Assembly (NCBI RefSeq): GCF_003054175.1
Contig: NZ_QBKN01000017.1
Coordinates: 45,555 to 109,554 of the forward strand
Length of the DNA: 64,000 nt
From: Allosediminivita pacifica
GTDB taxonomy: Bacteria; Pseudomonadota; Alphaproteobacteria; Rhodobacterales; Rhodobacteraceae
Direction of reading: 5' to 3'
The notes beneath the pieces are model-generated. The model saw nothing but the letters and a program-made list of their open reading frames with translations, searched no databases and was not told where the DNA came from. Made by a program: the position numbers and the translations under genes. Of this stretch, positions 16,291-25,704 are shown piece after piece; the first letter of the stretch is position 1; every line of letters begins with the position of its first letter.

Positions 16291-17373
16291 TCAATACCAG
16301 CGTCCCGTGGCCGTCACCCAGACCGCGGCGAGATCGCCGGCCCCGAAATCCACCTGCCCAGCGATCCGGTGCAGCCGCAGGTCGGCCGAGCCCGATCCCG
16401 CAGAGGCGGCGCTGGCCCCACCAAGCGCGTCTTCGGATGGTGTGATCGCAAGACCGGTGGCGTCCAGCATCGCGGCGATGGCGGGTGTGCCGGAAAACGC
16501 TGCGGGAAAGCTCCAGCTTGCGGCCAGCCGCGCGCCGCTCTCCTTCGCAAGCGTCACCCTGCCCCGGCAGATCTGCGTCCCGTCGGCGAAACGCACGTAA
16601 TGTCCCGCTGTGTTGCTGCCGCTTTCGATCACCGCGCCGGTGGGGGTGCCGCCCGATTGCCCGACCGCCCCCAGCAGGTTGCCCGGCCCGTAGCCGTAGT
16701 CGGCGCGCATCAGGCGCCCCGCCGTGGTGTCCGTCGCCGATTGCTGCACGGCCTCGCCGGTGACGATGCCCGTGGCCGGATCGGCCTCCAGCGCGGTGCG
16801 CCAGACGACTCCGTCGGCACTGACCTTGAGCGCGAAGGCGTCGGTGCCCGTGGTCCCCATCTCGGCCCGGCCGGACCAGCCGGTCTGGAACAGAAGGCTG
16901 GCGGTGTCGCTGGCAGCGGCCTTGTTGACCTTCACCTGATGCCCGGCGCCGTCGTGGGAGAAGAGACTGGCCTCCGACGCAACCGCAAGGCGGTTCACCT
17001 CGTCCGCGACGGTGTTGATGCCGAGCACCTCGTGCAGGCCCTTCCAGCCAGTGCCGTCGAAGACGACGAGATCCTCCTCGGCGGCGACCCAGGCCCGCCA
17101 GCCGGTCTGCGGTGGGGTGAAGAGCCAGCCTTCGGCGATCGAATAAAGCGCGATCTGCCCCTCGCGGCCCGCCCAGGCGCCGCCGGCACCGGCGCCGACG
17201 ATATGGCGCGCGCCCTCGGCGGGATCCGCCGGAGGGGTGCCGCGGTCTCGGTCGGTCACGCCGAGCTGCACCACCAGATCGAGGTGGCGCAGGGCCTCGT
17301 TGTGCGTGACATGCTTCTGGGCCTGGGCGGGCAGGATGTAAGGCAGAGACAGGATCGCCGAGCGTTCGGACAT
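16291..17373 (-). CDS. DUF2793-domain protein
   Basis: A 360-residue protein whose N-terminal part (about residues 1-185) matches the DUF2793 pattern: it opens LSLPYILPAQAQKHVTHNEALRHLD, followed by the W.AWVAAEEDLVVFDG segment with aromatic-rich strands. The C-terminal part (about 235-360) is a beta-rich domain with a putative tail/spike-like surface pattern, ending in RW-Y. Such proteins occur in Rhodobacterales phages and, as I recall, in the head-spike set of gene transfer agents. No other phage or GTA genes lie nearby, so this is either a detached GTA-accessory gene or an independent surface protein. Upstream neighbours are trkA/trkH on the same strand, about 110 bp away. Confidence 0.7.
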   Translation of the reverse strand: MSERSAILSLPYILPAQAQKHVTHNEALRHLDLVVQLGVTDRDRGTPPADPAEGARHIVGAGAGGAWAGREGQIALYSIAEGWLFTPPQTGWRAWVAAEEDLVVFDGTGWKGLHEVLGINTVADEVNRLAVASEASLFSHDGAGHQVKVNKAAASDTASLLFQTGWSGRAEMGTTGTDAFALKVSADGVVWRTALEADPATGIVTGEAVQQSATDTTAGRLMRADYGYGPGNLLGAVGQSGGTPTGAVIESGSNTAGHYVRFADGTQICRGRVTLAKESGARLAASWSFPAAFSGTPAIAAMLDATGLAITPSEDALGGASAASAGSGSADLRLHRIAGQVDFGAGDLAAVWVTATGRWY

Positions 17374-17484
17374 GGGGCTTTCTCCGGAAGGAAGAGTGGC
17401 CCGAACATTCCGAAACAGGGTTAAGCCTTTGCCTCGGCGGCGTGCGGTGGCCCGGCCGAAAGGGACCGCGGCTGCGACCGGCCC

Positions 17485-18135
17485 TCAGTCGGTGTCGAAC
17501 AGACTGTCGAGCTCGGACTTCACGCCGCGGGCCGCGACGATCATGAGCAGATCGCCTTCCTGCAACTCGGTATCTTCGAAGACCAGCGATTCGTCCTCGC
17601 CACGGGTCACGGCGATCACCTTGCTGTCACGCGGCATGTCGAGATCGCAGACGCGCTTGCCGGCGCGCTGCTTGCCGATCTGGTAGCCCATCACCTGAAG
17701 CCCCTTGTGCAGGCGCAGGTCGAGCGTGGCGTCGTTGTGATCCTCGATCACGTCCACGAGCGAGCGCGCCACGGTGGCATGCGGTGTGATCAGGTCCTTC
17801 AGCCCCAGCTCCTCGCAGACGGCCAGAAGCTCGGGGCGGACGATCTGGGGCACGACGCGCTCGAAGCCCACCGAGCGCCCGACGGCGGCGGCGAGGATGT
17901 TCACGTCGTCCTGGTTGGTGAGCGCCACCAGCGCGTCGGCATGGTCGCCGAAGGCGTCGCGCTGGACCGAGGGCAGCGTGCCGTCGCCGTGGATCATGCC
18001 GCAGTCCAGTTCCTCGGTCAGGGCGTCGAGCCGTTCGGCGTCGTGGTCGACCATGACGACCTCGTGGCCGTTCTCGCTCAGCCGCGTCGCGGTGGCCGTG
18101 CCGAAGCGCGAGGCCCCGATGATGACGATGCGCAT
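17485..18135 (-). CDS. trkA: TrkA-type potassium uptake regulatory protein (RCK N and C domains)
   Basis: A 216-residue cytoplasmic NAD(H)-binding gating protein for Trk potassium uptake. Residues 1-120 form the TrkA-N Rossmann fold (MRIVIIGASRFGTATATRL, then the acidic VMVDHD that binds ribose), and residues about 135-216 the TrkA-C domain (GDLLMIVAARG). The ATG at 18135 lies 5 bp after the trkH stop, a tight operon. It has a single N/C pair, whereas enterobacterial TrkA has two. A larger frame covering part of this region is a shadow of trkH. Confidence 0.92.
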   Translation of the reverse strand: MRIVIIGASRFGTATATRLSENGHEVVMVDHDAERLDALTEELDCGMIHGDGTLPSVQRDAFGDHADALVALTNQDDVNILAAAVGRSVGFERVVPQIVRPELLAVCEELGLKDLITPHATVARSLVDVIEDHNDATLDLRLHKGLQVMGYQIGKQRAGKRVCDLDMPRDSKVIAVTRGEDESLVFEDTELQEGDLLMIVAARGVKSELDSLFDTD

Positions 18136-18140
18136 AGTCG

Positions 18141-19586
18141 CTACCTCCCGAACCAGGTGATGGGTGACAGTGCCGCGATGAGGGCCAGGAATTCCAGCCG
18201 GCCCAGCAGCATCGCGACGACGAGGACATATTTGAGGTGCGGCGCCAGGTCGGCGTCGGTCAGGCCCGAGGACAGACCGACGGTGCTGAGCGCCGAGACC
18301 ATGTCGAAGAGCGATCCCAGCGGGTCGAGCCCCGCGAGCAGGAAGATCATCCAGCCCACCATGAGCGAGATCGAATAGCACAGCGCCACCGCAGCGACCG
18401 AGGTGATGCGGTCGATCTCCACTTTCTGGCCGTGATCCAGAAGGCGGGTCACCGCCCGGTCGGGCGCCCGCATCCGGATCAGCGTGAGGCGCAGCATCTG
18501 GAAGGCGAGCAGGAGCCGGTCGATCTTGAGGCCCCCTGCCGTCGATCCCGTGCCGCCGCCGATCATCATCGCCGCCATCAGCAGGGCAAGGATCACCGGC
18601 GCGGCGCTGACCGGCGCGGCCGAGAAGCCTGCCGTGCTGAAACCGCTCAGGAAGTTCACGACGCCCGCGCCAATCTCCTCGGCCGTGAGCCCCCGCTGCC
18701 AAAGGGCGAAGGTCGAAACCGCCGCCCCGGCGGTCATGACCGAGAGCATGGCCCGCACGTTGGTCCGTTCCACGGCCGCACGCGGGCCGCGGCGCCGCAG
18801 ATAGACGTATGTCATGAGCGAGAAGCTGGTCGAGATGCAGAGCGCGATGGTCACCCCCTGCGCCAGACCCGAGTAGCTGGCGAGGCTGTCGGGACGCGGG
18901 GAAAAGCCGCCGGTGGAGACGGCGGCGAGCGCGATCACCAGCGCCTCCCAAGGGGCAGGCATGAGCGGGATCAGCAGCACGATGCCCACCACGGTGATGG
19001 CCACGTAAGCGATCAGCATGGACCGCGCCTGCTGGCGGGTCGAGGTCATGATGTCGCTCTCGGTCATCCCGGCATTTCCCATGGCGCGCGCGGCCTTGCT
19101 TGGCCCGAGGATCAGCGCGGCGCCCGCAACGGCGATGGCGAACCCGCCCGTCCATTGCAGCCAGGCGCGCAGGACGTGGGCCGAGAGGGGCCAGTCGAGG
19201 CTGCCGCCGACCATCGACAGGCCGGTGGAGGTGACACCCGAGACGGCCTCGAAGACGGCGTCGGTGAAGCTCAACCCGAGGCTCATGAAGGCAGCCAGCG
19301 GCATGGCGCAGGCAATCAGGAGAAGTGCCGCGAGGGTGCAGACCGCCTCGATTGCGCGCAGATCGTCGGGATAACGCTGGAACCTGCCCAGGATCCCCGC
19401 GAGGATGCAGAGGGCAAGCGGAATGCCCAGCGCGACGGCAAGCTCGTATGCCCCTTCGACCAGCGCGACGGCGCAGGGAGGAAGCGGCACGGCGGCGAGA
19501 ATGAATCCATGGGCCAGGATACTACGCCAGACCGCATCGGGCCGGGCACGCCAGGTGACGCTGGCTTGTCCGCGGGAATTGCTCAA
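18141..19586 (-). CDS. trkH: TrkH-type potassium channel subunit (start uncertain)
   Basis: An inner-membrane potassium-translocating subunit with about ten hydrophobic segments and four pore-loop repeats. The selectivity-filter regions are visible as SGVTSTGLSMV, AAVSTGGFSPR, SGFSTAGFSAAP and SALSTVGLSSGL. No ATG is available near the expected N-terminus. A TTG at 19586 gives a 481-residue protein of family-typical length, and another TTG 11 codons upstream is also possible; the true start is unresolved. It overlaps no neighbour when started here and diverges from the antiporter gene at 19709. It works with the NAD-binding subunit encoded immediately downstream. Confidence 0.85.
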   Translation of the reverse strand: MSNSRGQASVTWRARPDAVWRSILAHGFILAAVPLPPCAVALVEGAYELAVALGIPLALCILAGILGRFQRYPDDLRAIEAVCTLAALLLIACAMPLAAFMSLGLSFTDAVFEAVSGVTSTGLSMVGGSLDWPLSAHVLRAWLQWTGGFAIAVAGAALILGPSKAARAMGNAGMTESDIMTSTRQQARSMLIAYVAITVVGIVLLIPLMPAPWEALVIALAAVSTGGFSPRPDSLASYSGLAQGVTIALCISTSFSLMTYVYLRRRGPRAAVERTNVRAMLSVMTAGAAVSTFALWQRGLTAEEIGAGVVNFLSGFSTAGFSAAPVSAAPVILALLMAAMMIGGGTGSTAGGLKIDRLLLAFQMLRLTLIRMRAPDRAVTRLLDHGQKVEIDRITSVAAVALCYSISLMVGWMIFLLAGLDPLGSLFDMVSALSTVGLSSGLTDADLAPHLKYVLVVAMLLGRLEFLALIAALSPITWFGR

Positions 19587-19708
19587 ATGGACTGGCTCTC
19601 GATCAAGACCAATTCTCAATGCGGTGCACCCGCCAATGGTTCCCGTCAACGCTTTTTCGGTGAACCGAACGCCGCGGTTGGCGTTCCCCTTCTTCACCAG
19701 GAGGCCAA

Positions 19709-20737
<1,029 letters not shown>

Positions 20738-20814
20738 TCCCTTGTACCGCGCCGCCGGGAACCTCAGGTTCTCGCCGGGTGTTTTGAACCGTTCGCAGAG
20801 GAAAACGCCGCCAG

Positions 20815-21405
20815 ATGCCCACCAGAGACACGCGCCCCGTGCGCAGCATTGTCGACCGCCTGCACGACGTGTCCGATCGCGATTGCGTGCGGATGCAGGA
20901 CATGGTGACCGCCTTCGGGCGTTCCTCCTTCCTGCCCATGATGATGCTGCCGGCATTGCTGGTGGTCTCGCCGCTCTCGGGCATCCCGTTCTTCTCGACC
21001 TTCTGCGGACTGACCATCGCCGTTATCTCGGGGCAGCTCCTGACCCAGCGCGAACATCTCTGGCTGCCGAACTTCCTGATGCGCCAGAAGGTTGAGGGCG
21101 AGAAAGCCCGCAACGCGGCGCAGAAGCTGCGCAAGGTGGCAAACTGGCTCGACGATCACGCTCGCGACCGCTTCAAGGTGCTGGTGTCCCGCGCCTTCCG
21201 GCCCTGGCTTGCCACGCTCTGCCTGTTCTGCGGCCTCTGCATGCCCCTGCTCGAGTTCGTGCCCTTTTCCTCCTCGATCCTCGGCGCCGCGGTGCTGTGC
21301 TTCTGCACGGCCATGCTGGCCGACGACGGACTTTTCGTGCTGCTGGGTCTGCTGATCATGTCGCTGGCCGCCATGGTCCCCGTGACGGTCTTCTGGCTGA
21401 TCTGA
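20815..21405 (+). CDS. exoD: ExoD-family exopolysaccharide synthesis protein
   Basis: A 196-residue integral membrane protein matching ExoD, originally described for rhizobial exopolysaccharide production and alkali tolerance. A short soluble N-terminal helix region (VRSIVDRLHDVSDRDCVRMQD) precedes the characteristic FGRSSFLPMMMLPALLVVSPLSGIPFF segment and a C-terminal group of three hydrophobic helices. The biochemical role of the family is unknown. Upstream purines (AGAGGAAAA) give only a moderate ribosome-binding site. It lies between the antiporter and hydrolase genes, all on the same strand. Confidence 0.85.
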   Translation: MPTRDTRPVRSIVDRLHDVSDRDCVRMQDMVTAFGRSSFLPMMMLPALLVVSPLSGIPFFSTFCGLTIAVISGQLLTQREHLWLPNFLMRQKVEGEKARNAAQKLRKVANWLDDHARDRFKVLVSRAFRPWLATLCLFCGLCMPLLEFVPFSSSILGAAVLCFCTAMLADDGLFVLLGLLIMSLAAMVPVTVFWLI

Positions 21406-21546
21406 TTTCCGGCAGATTCCGGCCCCGCGCCGCGCGTGCGGGCAGATGCCTGTCACAGATTTGCAGAGACCGGGACCCGGCCTTTCGGGAACTGCGCAAG
21501 ACAGCCACGGTTGGGTCTGCATCCGCCCGCCCCGAAGGAGCCCGCC

Positions 21547-22449
21547 ATGCTGCCCGACGCCGACCAAGCCGACACTGCCGTCCGTACCACCGGCGATCCG
21601 GTCGTGTTCCTGCATGGCCTCTTCGAGACACCCGATGTCTGGGAGGGCCTGCTCGACCGACAGGGCGCGCTCATGCCCGAAACCGCCAACCTCCCGCTGC
21701 CCGGCCATACTGCCACGCACAGCCTCACCCGCACCGACTGGCTGCTGAAGGACGACCGCTTTCTCGAAGTCTATGCCCGCCACCTGCGCCAGCGGTTCGG
21801 CGGGCGCCGGGTGCGCCTGGTGGGGCACAGCACCGGTGGCCTCGTCGCCCTGCGTCTCGCGCTGGCCTACCCGGAGCTTGTCTCGGACATCTTCCTGGTA
21901 TCGGCCCTTTTTCATGGCGAGAGCATCGTGAAATCGCGCACCCTCGCGCGCATGCTCGGGCTGCCCATCATCGGCTCGATCTCGGCGCGGCTGGTGCACC
22001 GGGCCTCGCTGTCGCGGCCTGACATGTTCCAGCGCTACTGCGGCACGGTGCAGGCCAATCCCACGAATCCGAGGCCCGTCCCCGAATCCATGCGCGAGGG
22101 GCTCCTTGCCTGCCCGCCACTCAGCCTTGCGCGGATCGTGCAATGGCTCGGCGCGCAGCAAATCGTGGATCGCTTCGGAGAACTAAATCTGCCCGTCACG
22201 GCGGTGGTCGGCGCGCGTGACCCGGTTCTGCCGGCCGATCACCAGCTAGACCTGCTGGGCCGTCTGCCCAACGCGCAGGCCACGTTGATGGACACCGGCC
22301 ACCTGCCCTTCATCGAGGCGCCGCGCAATTTCGACCGCAGCTTCCTGGGCTGGCTCTACAGCCCCGCCTCAGCCCGCAAGGGCCCGAATGACGGCCACGA
22401 TCACGCCGATGCCGACGAGAACCGCAAGGATCTGGACGGCAAGGGCTGA
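21547..22449 (+). CDS. Alpha/beta hydrolase
   Basis: A 300-residue alpha/beta-hydrolase-fold enzyme. The ATG at 21547 follows GGAG; earlier in-frame codons lack support. Visible elements are the oxyanion strand VVFLHGLFETPDVW (about residue 20), the nucleophile elbow GHSTGG (about residue 92), the acid in GARDPVL and the catalytic His in DTGHLPF near the C-terminus. Substrate class cannot be read from sequence. The last ~27 residues are a hydrophilic, His/Asp-rich tail encoded by DNA whose other strand encodes the membrane helix of the small gene at 22369-22572, so the tail may be dispensable or recently acquired. Confidence 0.85.
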   Translation: MLPDADQADTAVRTTGDPVVFLHGLFETPDVWEGLLDRQGALMPETANLPLPGHTATHSLTRTDWLLKDDRFLEVYARHLRQRFGGRRVRLVGHSTGGLVALRLALAYPELVSDIFLVSALFHGESIVKSRTLARMLGLPIIGSISARLVHRASLSRPDMFQRYCGTVQANPTNPRPVPESMREGLLACPPLSLARIVQWLGAQQIVDRFGELNLPVTAVVGARDPVLPADHQLDLLGRLPNAQATLMDTGHLPFIEAPRNFDRSFLGWLYSPASARKGPNDGHDHADADENRKDLDGKG

Positions 22450-22572
22450 GCGCGCGCTTTCATTGGCAAGTTTCGGCAGGAGGCGCGGGCGGTCCGATGC
22501 CCCGGCATCTCCGGGTCCGGCGCGTGTCTCGCCGGTTTCAGGGTCACGCGGGAAGTCATCCTTCTCAGACAT
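22369..22572 (-). CDS. Small single-pass membrane protein, function unknown
   Basis: A 67-residue protein starting at the ATG at 22572. A polar, charged N-terminus rich in Asp, Glu, Arg and Pro is followed by one C-terminal transmembrane helix (about residues 43-63, VQILAVLVGIGVIVAVIRAL), so it is probably tail-anchored with most of the chain in the cytoplasm. Its last 81 bases overlap the 3' end of the hydrolase gene in antisense orientation. The pattern of hydrophilic then hydrophobic segment and its position make it a real gene more likely than not, but no family is recognised. Confidence 0.6.
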   Translation of the reverse strand: MSEKDDFPRDPETGETRAGPGDAGASDRPRLLPKLANESARSALAVQILAVLVGIGVIVAVIRALAG

Positions 22573-22613
22573 TGAATTGCTCCGATCGGCTGTGGTTCGC
22601 ACGCTCTCGGAGC

Positions 22614-23447
22614 TTAACGCGGCGCGGTCCGCACCGTTCCGGTCAGGGCCGGTCCAGCCTCCTCGCGCCAACCCTCGTCATTCCGTACGAAGCGGCGTGT
22701 GGGTTCAGCGGCAAAACGCTCCTCATGGGCCACCATCCGCGTCACCTCGGCCTCGCCCGGCGCGGCCAGGTCGATCACGGCGAAATCGTTGCCCTGACCG
22801 CGGCTGCGCGTGGACAACCCCGTGCCCACGTGGACCTGAAGCATGTGCGCGCCGTGCTGCGAGCTCAGGAAGGGCTCGGCGCGCCAGCGGTGCAGGTGCC
22901 CCGACAGGATCAGCTGCGCGTTGCACTTCGCCAGCCGGTCAAGCGCGCGGGGGGCGCGTTTCATCAGCGTCTTCTCGGTATCGGGCTGGTGCTCGAACGG
23001 ATGATGGGCCAGCACCACGTGGATGCGGTCCGGCGCGCTGAAGGCCTCGCAGGCCAATCGGATCTGTCCGCGGCGCACCCGCCCCCGTTGCCAGGACCAA
23101 GGGTCTGCGGTGTTGAGTCCCTGCATCGTCAGGTCGGCGTTTTCCCACAGCGGCGCAAGATCCTCGGAGATGTACTTGCGATAGCGTCCGAAGGGCCGCA
23201 GCAGCCGCAGCCAGAAGATATCGAGCGGGATGTCGTGGTTGCCCGGCACACCCACCCAGGGCGCGGAAAGGTTGTCGAGAAAGGCCCGCGCCGCACGGAA
23301 CTGCCCGGGCCGCGCCCGCTGGGTAAAGTCCCCGGTCACGGCCACCACGTCCGGCTTCGCGATGTCGATCGCCTTGCGGAGAGGTTCGAGAAGCTCTGGC
23401 GCCTCGCGCCCGAAATGCAGGTCGGAGATATGGACGATGCGGCTCAT
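22614..23447 (-). CDS. Metallophosphoesterase (CpdA/calcineurin-like)
   Basis: A 277-residue calcineurin-like phosphoesterase. The full set of di-metal motifs is visible in order: HISDLHFG (residues 6-13), VTGDFTQR, GNHDIPLD, a central ALAHHPFEH-type histidine block and GHLHRW. This is the class III cyclic-nucleotide phosphodiesterase/UDP-diacylglucosamine hydrolase superfamily; cAMP phosphodiesterase and lipid phosphodiesterase activities are both possible. Its start overlaps the stop of the lipid kinase gene by 4 bp (ATGA), so the two proteins are translationally coupled, which favours a lipid-phosphate context. Substrate not determined. Confidence 0.87.
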   Translation of the reverse strand: MSRIVHISDLHFGREAPELLEPLRKAIDIAKPDVVAVTGDFTQRARPGQFRAARAFLDNLSAPWVGVPGNHDIPLDIFWLRLLRPFGRYRKYISEDLAPLWENADLTMQGLNTADPWSWQRGRVRRGQIRLACEAFSAPDRIHVVLAHHPFEHQPDTEKTLMKRAPRALDRLAKCNAQLILSGHLHRWRAEPFLSSQHGAHMLQVHVGTGLSTRSRGQGNDFAVIDLAAPGEAEVTRMVAHEERFAAEPTRRFVRNDEGWREEAGPALTGTVRTAPR

Positions 23448-24358
23448 GCCGCGTCCTTCGGCACCAGCATCCTGAGCGGACTTTCGGTCGGCTTTACCGT
23501 GAGCGGGGGCCGGAAGTAGCTGCGTTCGCCGTCATAGGCCACCTGCACCTTGCGGCGCTTCATCTCGATGCGGATATCGCGCCCCGTCCCCAGAGAGAAC
23601 TCCTGCCCGTTGCGCGCCTTGCCGCGTGCCAGCGCCCAGGCGGCCGCGGCCAGCTCGCGCCGGCGGGTGCCCTTGCTGGCAAAGATGGCAAACTTGCCCT
23701 CGCGGATCGCGTCCGCCCCTTCGAGGTTGTAGCTCTCGAGCTGGTAGGCCGAGTTGGCGATGAACAGCAGCGGCGTGCGGATCTCCTGCGTGTCGCCATC
23801 CACCGTGATCGTCAGGTGCATAGGCTTGTGCATGCCGCAGAGGGCCAGCGCGACCGACCAGTAGGCGGCGATGCGCGACCGGCCCCAGCGCGAATAGACA
23901 TCCTCGCGGCTCTCGAGGATCGAGGGATAGAGCCCGATGCTCGTGTTGTTGAGGAATAGCCGGTCGTTGACCACGCCCGTGTGCACGTCGCGCAGGTGTC
24001 CGCCCGCAATCACCGACACGGCAGGGCCGATTTCCTCGGGGATGTTATGGGCGCGGGCAAAGTAGTTGAACGTTCCCAGAGGCAGCACGCCGAACTGCGG
24101 ACGGTCCTCGACCTTCATCAGCGCATCCGCCACCGCGGCCACCGTCCCGTCGCCGCCCGCGGCGACAACGATCTCGTGCCCGGCAGAAGCAGCTTCTCGT
24201 GCGGCGTCGGGCAGCTTCAGCCCACCCGTCACCAGCCGGACCCGCGCCTGCAGACCCGCCTCGCCCATGGCGCGCGCGATCTGCGCGGAACGCTCTTCGC
24301 CCCCGACATTGTCGCCAGAACCGGGATTCACGATCACGCAGATGGGATCAATGGACAT
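23444..24358 (-). CDS. Diacylglycerol/lipid kinase family protein (YegS/DgkB-like)
   Basis: A 304-residue lipid kinase of the DAGK catalytic superfamily. The N-terminal domain begins ICVIVNPGSGDN and contains the nucleotide-binding VAAGGDGTVAAVADALM loop (about residues 64-80) and GVLPLGTFNYFARAHNIP, the GTxND-like motif in which N-D is replaced by N-Y. The C-terminal beta-sandwich domain carries the substrate site. Relatives phosphorylate diacylglycerol, phosphatidylglycerol or sphingosine-like lipids using ATP. It is cotranscribed with the phosphoesterase. The substrate is not predictable. Confidence 0.87.
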   Translation of the reverse strand: MSIDPICVIVNPGSGDNVGGEERSAQIARAMGEAGLQARVRLVTGGLKLPDAAREAASAGHEIVVAAGGDGTVAAVADALMKVEDRPQFGVLPLGTFNYFARAHNIPEEIGPAVSVIAGGHLRDVHTGVVNDRLFLNNTSIGLYPSILESREDVYSRWGRSRIAAYWSVALALCGMHKPMHLTITVDGDTQEIRTPLLFIANSAYQLESYNLEGADAIREGKFAIFASKGTRRRELAAAAWALARGKARNGQEFSLGTGRDIRIEMKRRKVQVAYDGERSYFRPPLTVKPTESPLRMLVPKDAA

Positions 24359-24427
24359 GGACTACTGCCTTTCAGGAGAGGACCCGGGAGAAAACGCCCC
24401 GTAAATCAGGGCGTTCCCGGCGAACAG

Positions 24428-24454
24428 AAAAAGGGGCCGCCTTTCGACGGCCCC
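24428..24454 (-). terminator. Terminator of the PRC-barrel gene
   Basis: On the minus strand a GGGGCCG/CGGCCCC stem with an 8-nt loop is followed by TTTTT. It lies 38 bases beyond the stop of the PRC-barrel gene. Confidence 0.85.
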
Positions 24455-24492
24455 AAGATCCGGCTGGTGCAAGCCGATGGAAACAAGGGAAA

Positions 24493-25515
24493 TTAGTCTT
24501 CCCAGCGTTCCATGTTCTTGAGCTCATCTTCGGTGTAGTCGGTTTCGACACGAAGATCGCTGTTCTCGGGATCTTCCATGATCTTCACGTCGTCATAGGC
24601 GACGGCGACCGGCTTTTCGCCAAGGCCGAGGAAACCACCCACGTCGAAGATCACCTGGTCGATCTTGCCTTCGTCGTTCAGGACAAGCTCGCCGATCTCG
24701 CCAATACGGTCACCGTCGGTGCCGAAGACCGGCTGACCTTCGAGGTCCTCGGCCGTCAGGGCATCGCGGGCTTCCTGGCTCATCTCGCTGGAGGCCATCT
24801 CTTCGCCTTCACCTTCGGTGGCGGCCATGTCGCCCGAACCTTCGCCCGAGGCCATTTCCTCGCCTTCGGTGGCACTCATGTTGCCTTCACCTTCGGCCGA
24901 CGCCATCTCGCCGTCTTCGCCTTCGGTCGCGGACATCTCGCCCGAGCTGTCGGAGGCCATTTCTTCGCCTTCGCCGGTGCCCGTGGTGACCATCTCGCCG
25001 TTACCTTCGGCGGCGGCCATGTCTTCGCCCTCGCCTTCGGTGGCGCTCATGTCGCCGGAACCTTCGGAGGACGCCATGTCCTCACCGCCCTCTTCAGAGT
25101 CGGCGGGGCTCAGCTGGTCGCCGGTGTAGGCCACCATGGTCATGGCTTCTTCGCCTTCACCGCTGGTGTGGAAGTCGAGCGAGCCCATGTCGATCGCGAC
25201 CTGCTGCGCGTCGCTCTGGACTTCACCGCTCGGCTCGAGAATGACCTGCGCGATGGTGCCGTCCTGGTTCAGGAAGACGTCGGTGATCGTGCCGACCTCG
25301 ATCCAGCTGTCGGGAACGCTTTCGCCCTCGACTTCGTCCCAGTTCGGCGCTTCGCCGCTCTCGGTCATGTATACGCTCATATCCATCAGCGAGGACATGC
25401 GCATCTGTTCTGCACCGAGCTGCACCTCGGACTGATCGCTGCCCGAATCTTCCTGTGCCGCCAGCGGCATCGCGGTCATTGCAACAATCGCGGTCGTCGT
25501 AAGAAGCCGTTTCAT
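24493..25515 (-). CDS. Exported PRC-barrel protein with acidic methionine-rich repeat
   Basis: A 340-residue exported protein starting at the ATG at 25515 (GGAGG upstream). A signal peptide (residues 1-20, cleavage near LAA-Q) is followed by a first PRC-barrel domain (about 62-132, WIEVGTITDVFLNQDG, VILEPSG) and a second (about 257-320, FGTDGDRIGEIGELVLNDEGKI, FDVGGFLGLGEKPVAV). Between them, residues 141-246 are a low-complexity run of Glu, Gly, Ser, Ala and regularly spaced Met in units such as GEMASAEGEG and DMSATEGE. PRC barrels in other proteins bind RNA or partner proteins; in the periplasm the role is unknown. The acidic Met array could bind metal ions or scavenge oxidants, but this is inference. 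A terminator follows. Confidence 0.8.
   Translation of the reverse strand: MKRLLTTTAIVAMTAMPLAAQEDSGSDQSEVQLGAEQMRMSSLMDMSVYMTESGEAPNWDEVEGESVPDSWIEVGTITDVFLNQDGTIAQVILEPSGEVQSDAQQVAIDMGSLDFHTSGEGEEAMTMVAYTGDQLSPADSEEGGEDMASSEGSGDMSATEGEGEDMAAAEGNGEMVTTGTGEGEEMASDSSGEMSATEGEDGEMASAEGEGNMSATEGEEMASGEGSGDMAATEGEGEEMASSEMSQEARDALTAEDLEGQPVFGTDGDRIGEIGELVLNDEGKIDQVIFDVGGFLGLGEKPVAVAYDDVKIMEDPENSDLRVETDYTEDELKNMERWED
24781..25095 (-). repeat. Degenerate in-frame repeat coding for the acidic Met-rich linker
   Basis: About 315 bp made of imperfect short repeats encoding [DEN]-M-[ASV] triplets separated by 6-12 Glu/Gly/Ser/Ala residues, around a dozen in all. The repeat keeps the frame, so copy-number change would alter linker length without truncation. 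Confidence 0.75.
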
Positions 25516-25704
25516 GTGGAATCCTCCTTCCCGAAATGGCGGCGCCCTTTTTTCGGGTACTGTCCGCCTTGGCTGTGTGATCGGAAAACAGAACTCGGCG
25601 CCGAAATGTTGCGCAGGACGTGCAAAATATTCCTCTGAAAGTTCCGGAACCACGTGCGCGCATCCGACGTTCGCAGGCGCGCGCACGCCCTTTCAGAAAA
25701 ATCG

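Noticed and set aside
17485..19155. A 556-codon frame joining part of trkH to trkA
   Set aside because: Its first part is the wrong frame of trkH; only the segment from the ATG at 18135 is the real TrkA protein.
25646..25671. GGAAC-N17-CGTT resembling an EcfG general-stress promoter, plus strand
   Set aside because: It points into the antisense of the FNT gene and away from the PRC-barrel gene. With nine fixed bases, about one such match per window is expected by chance.
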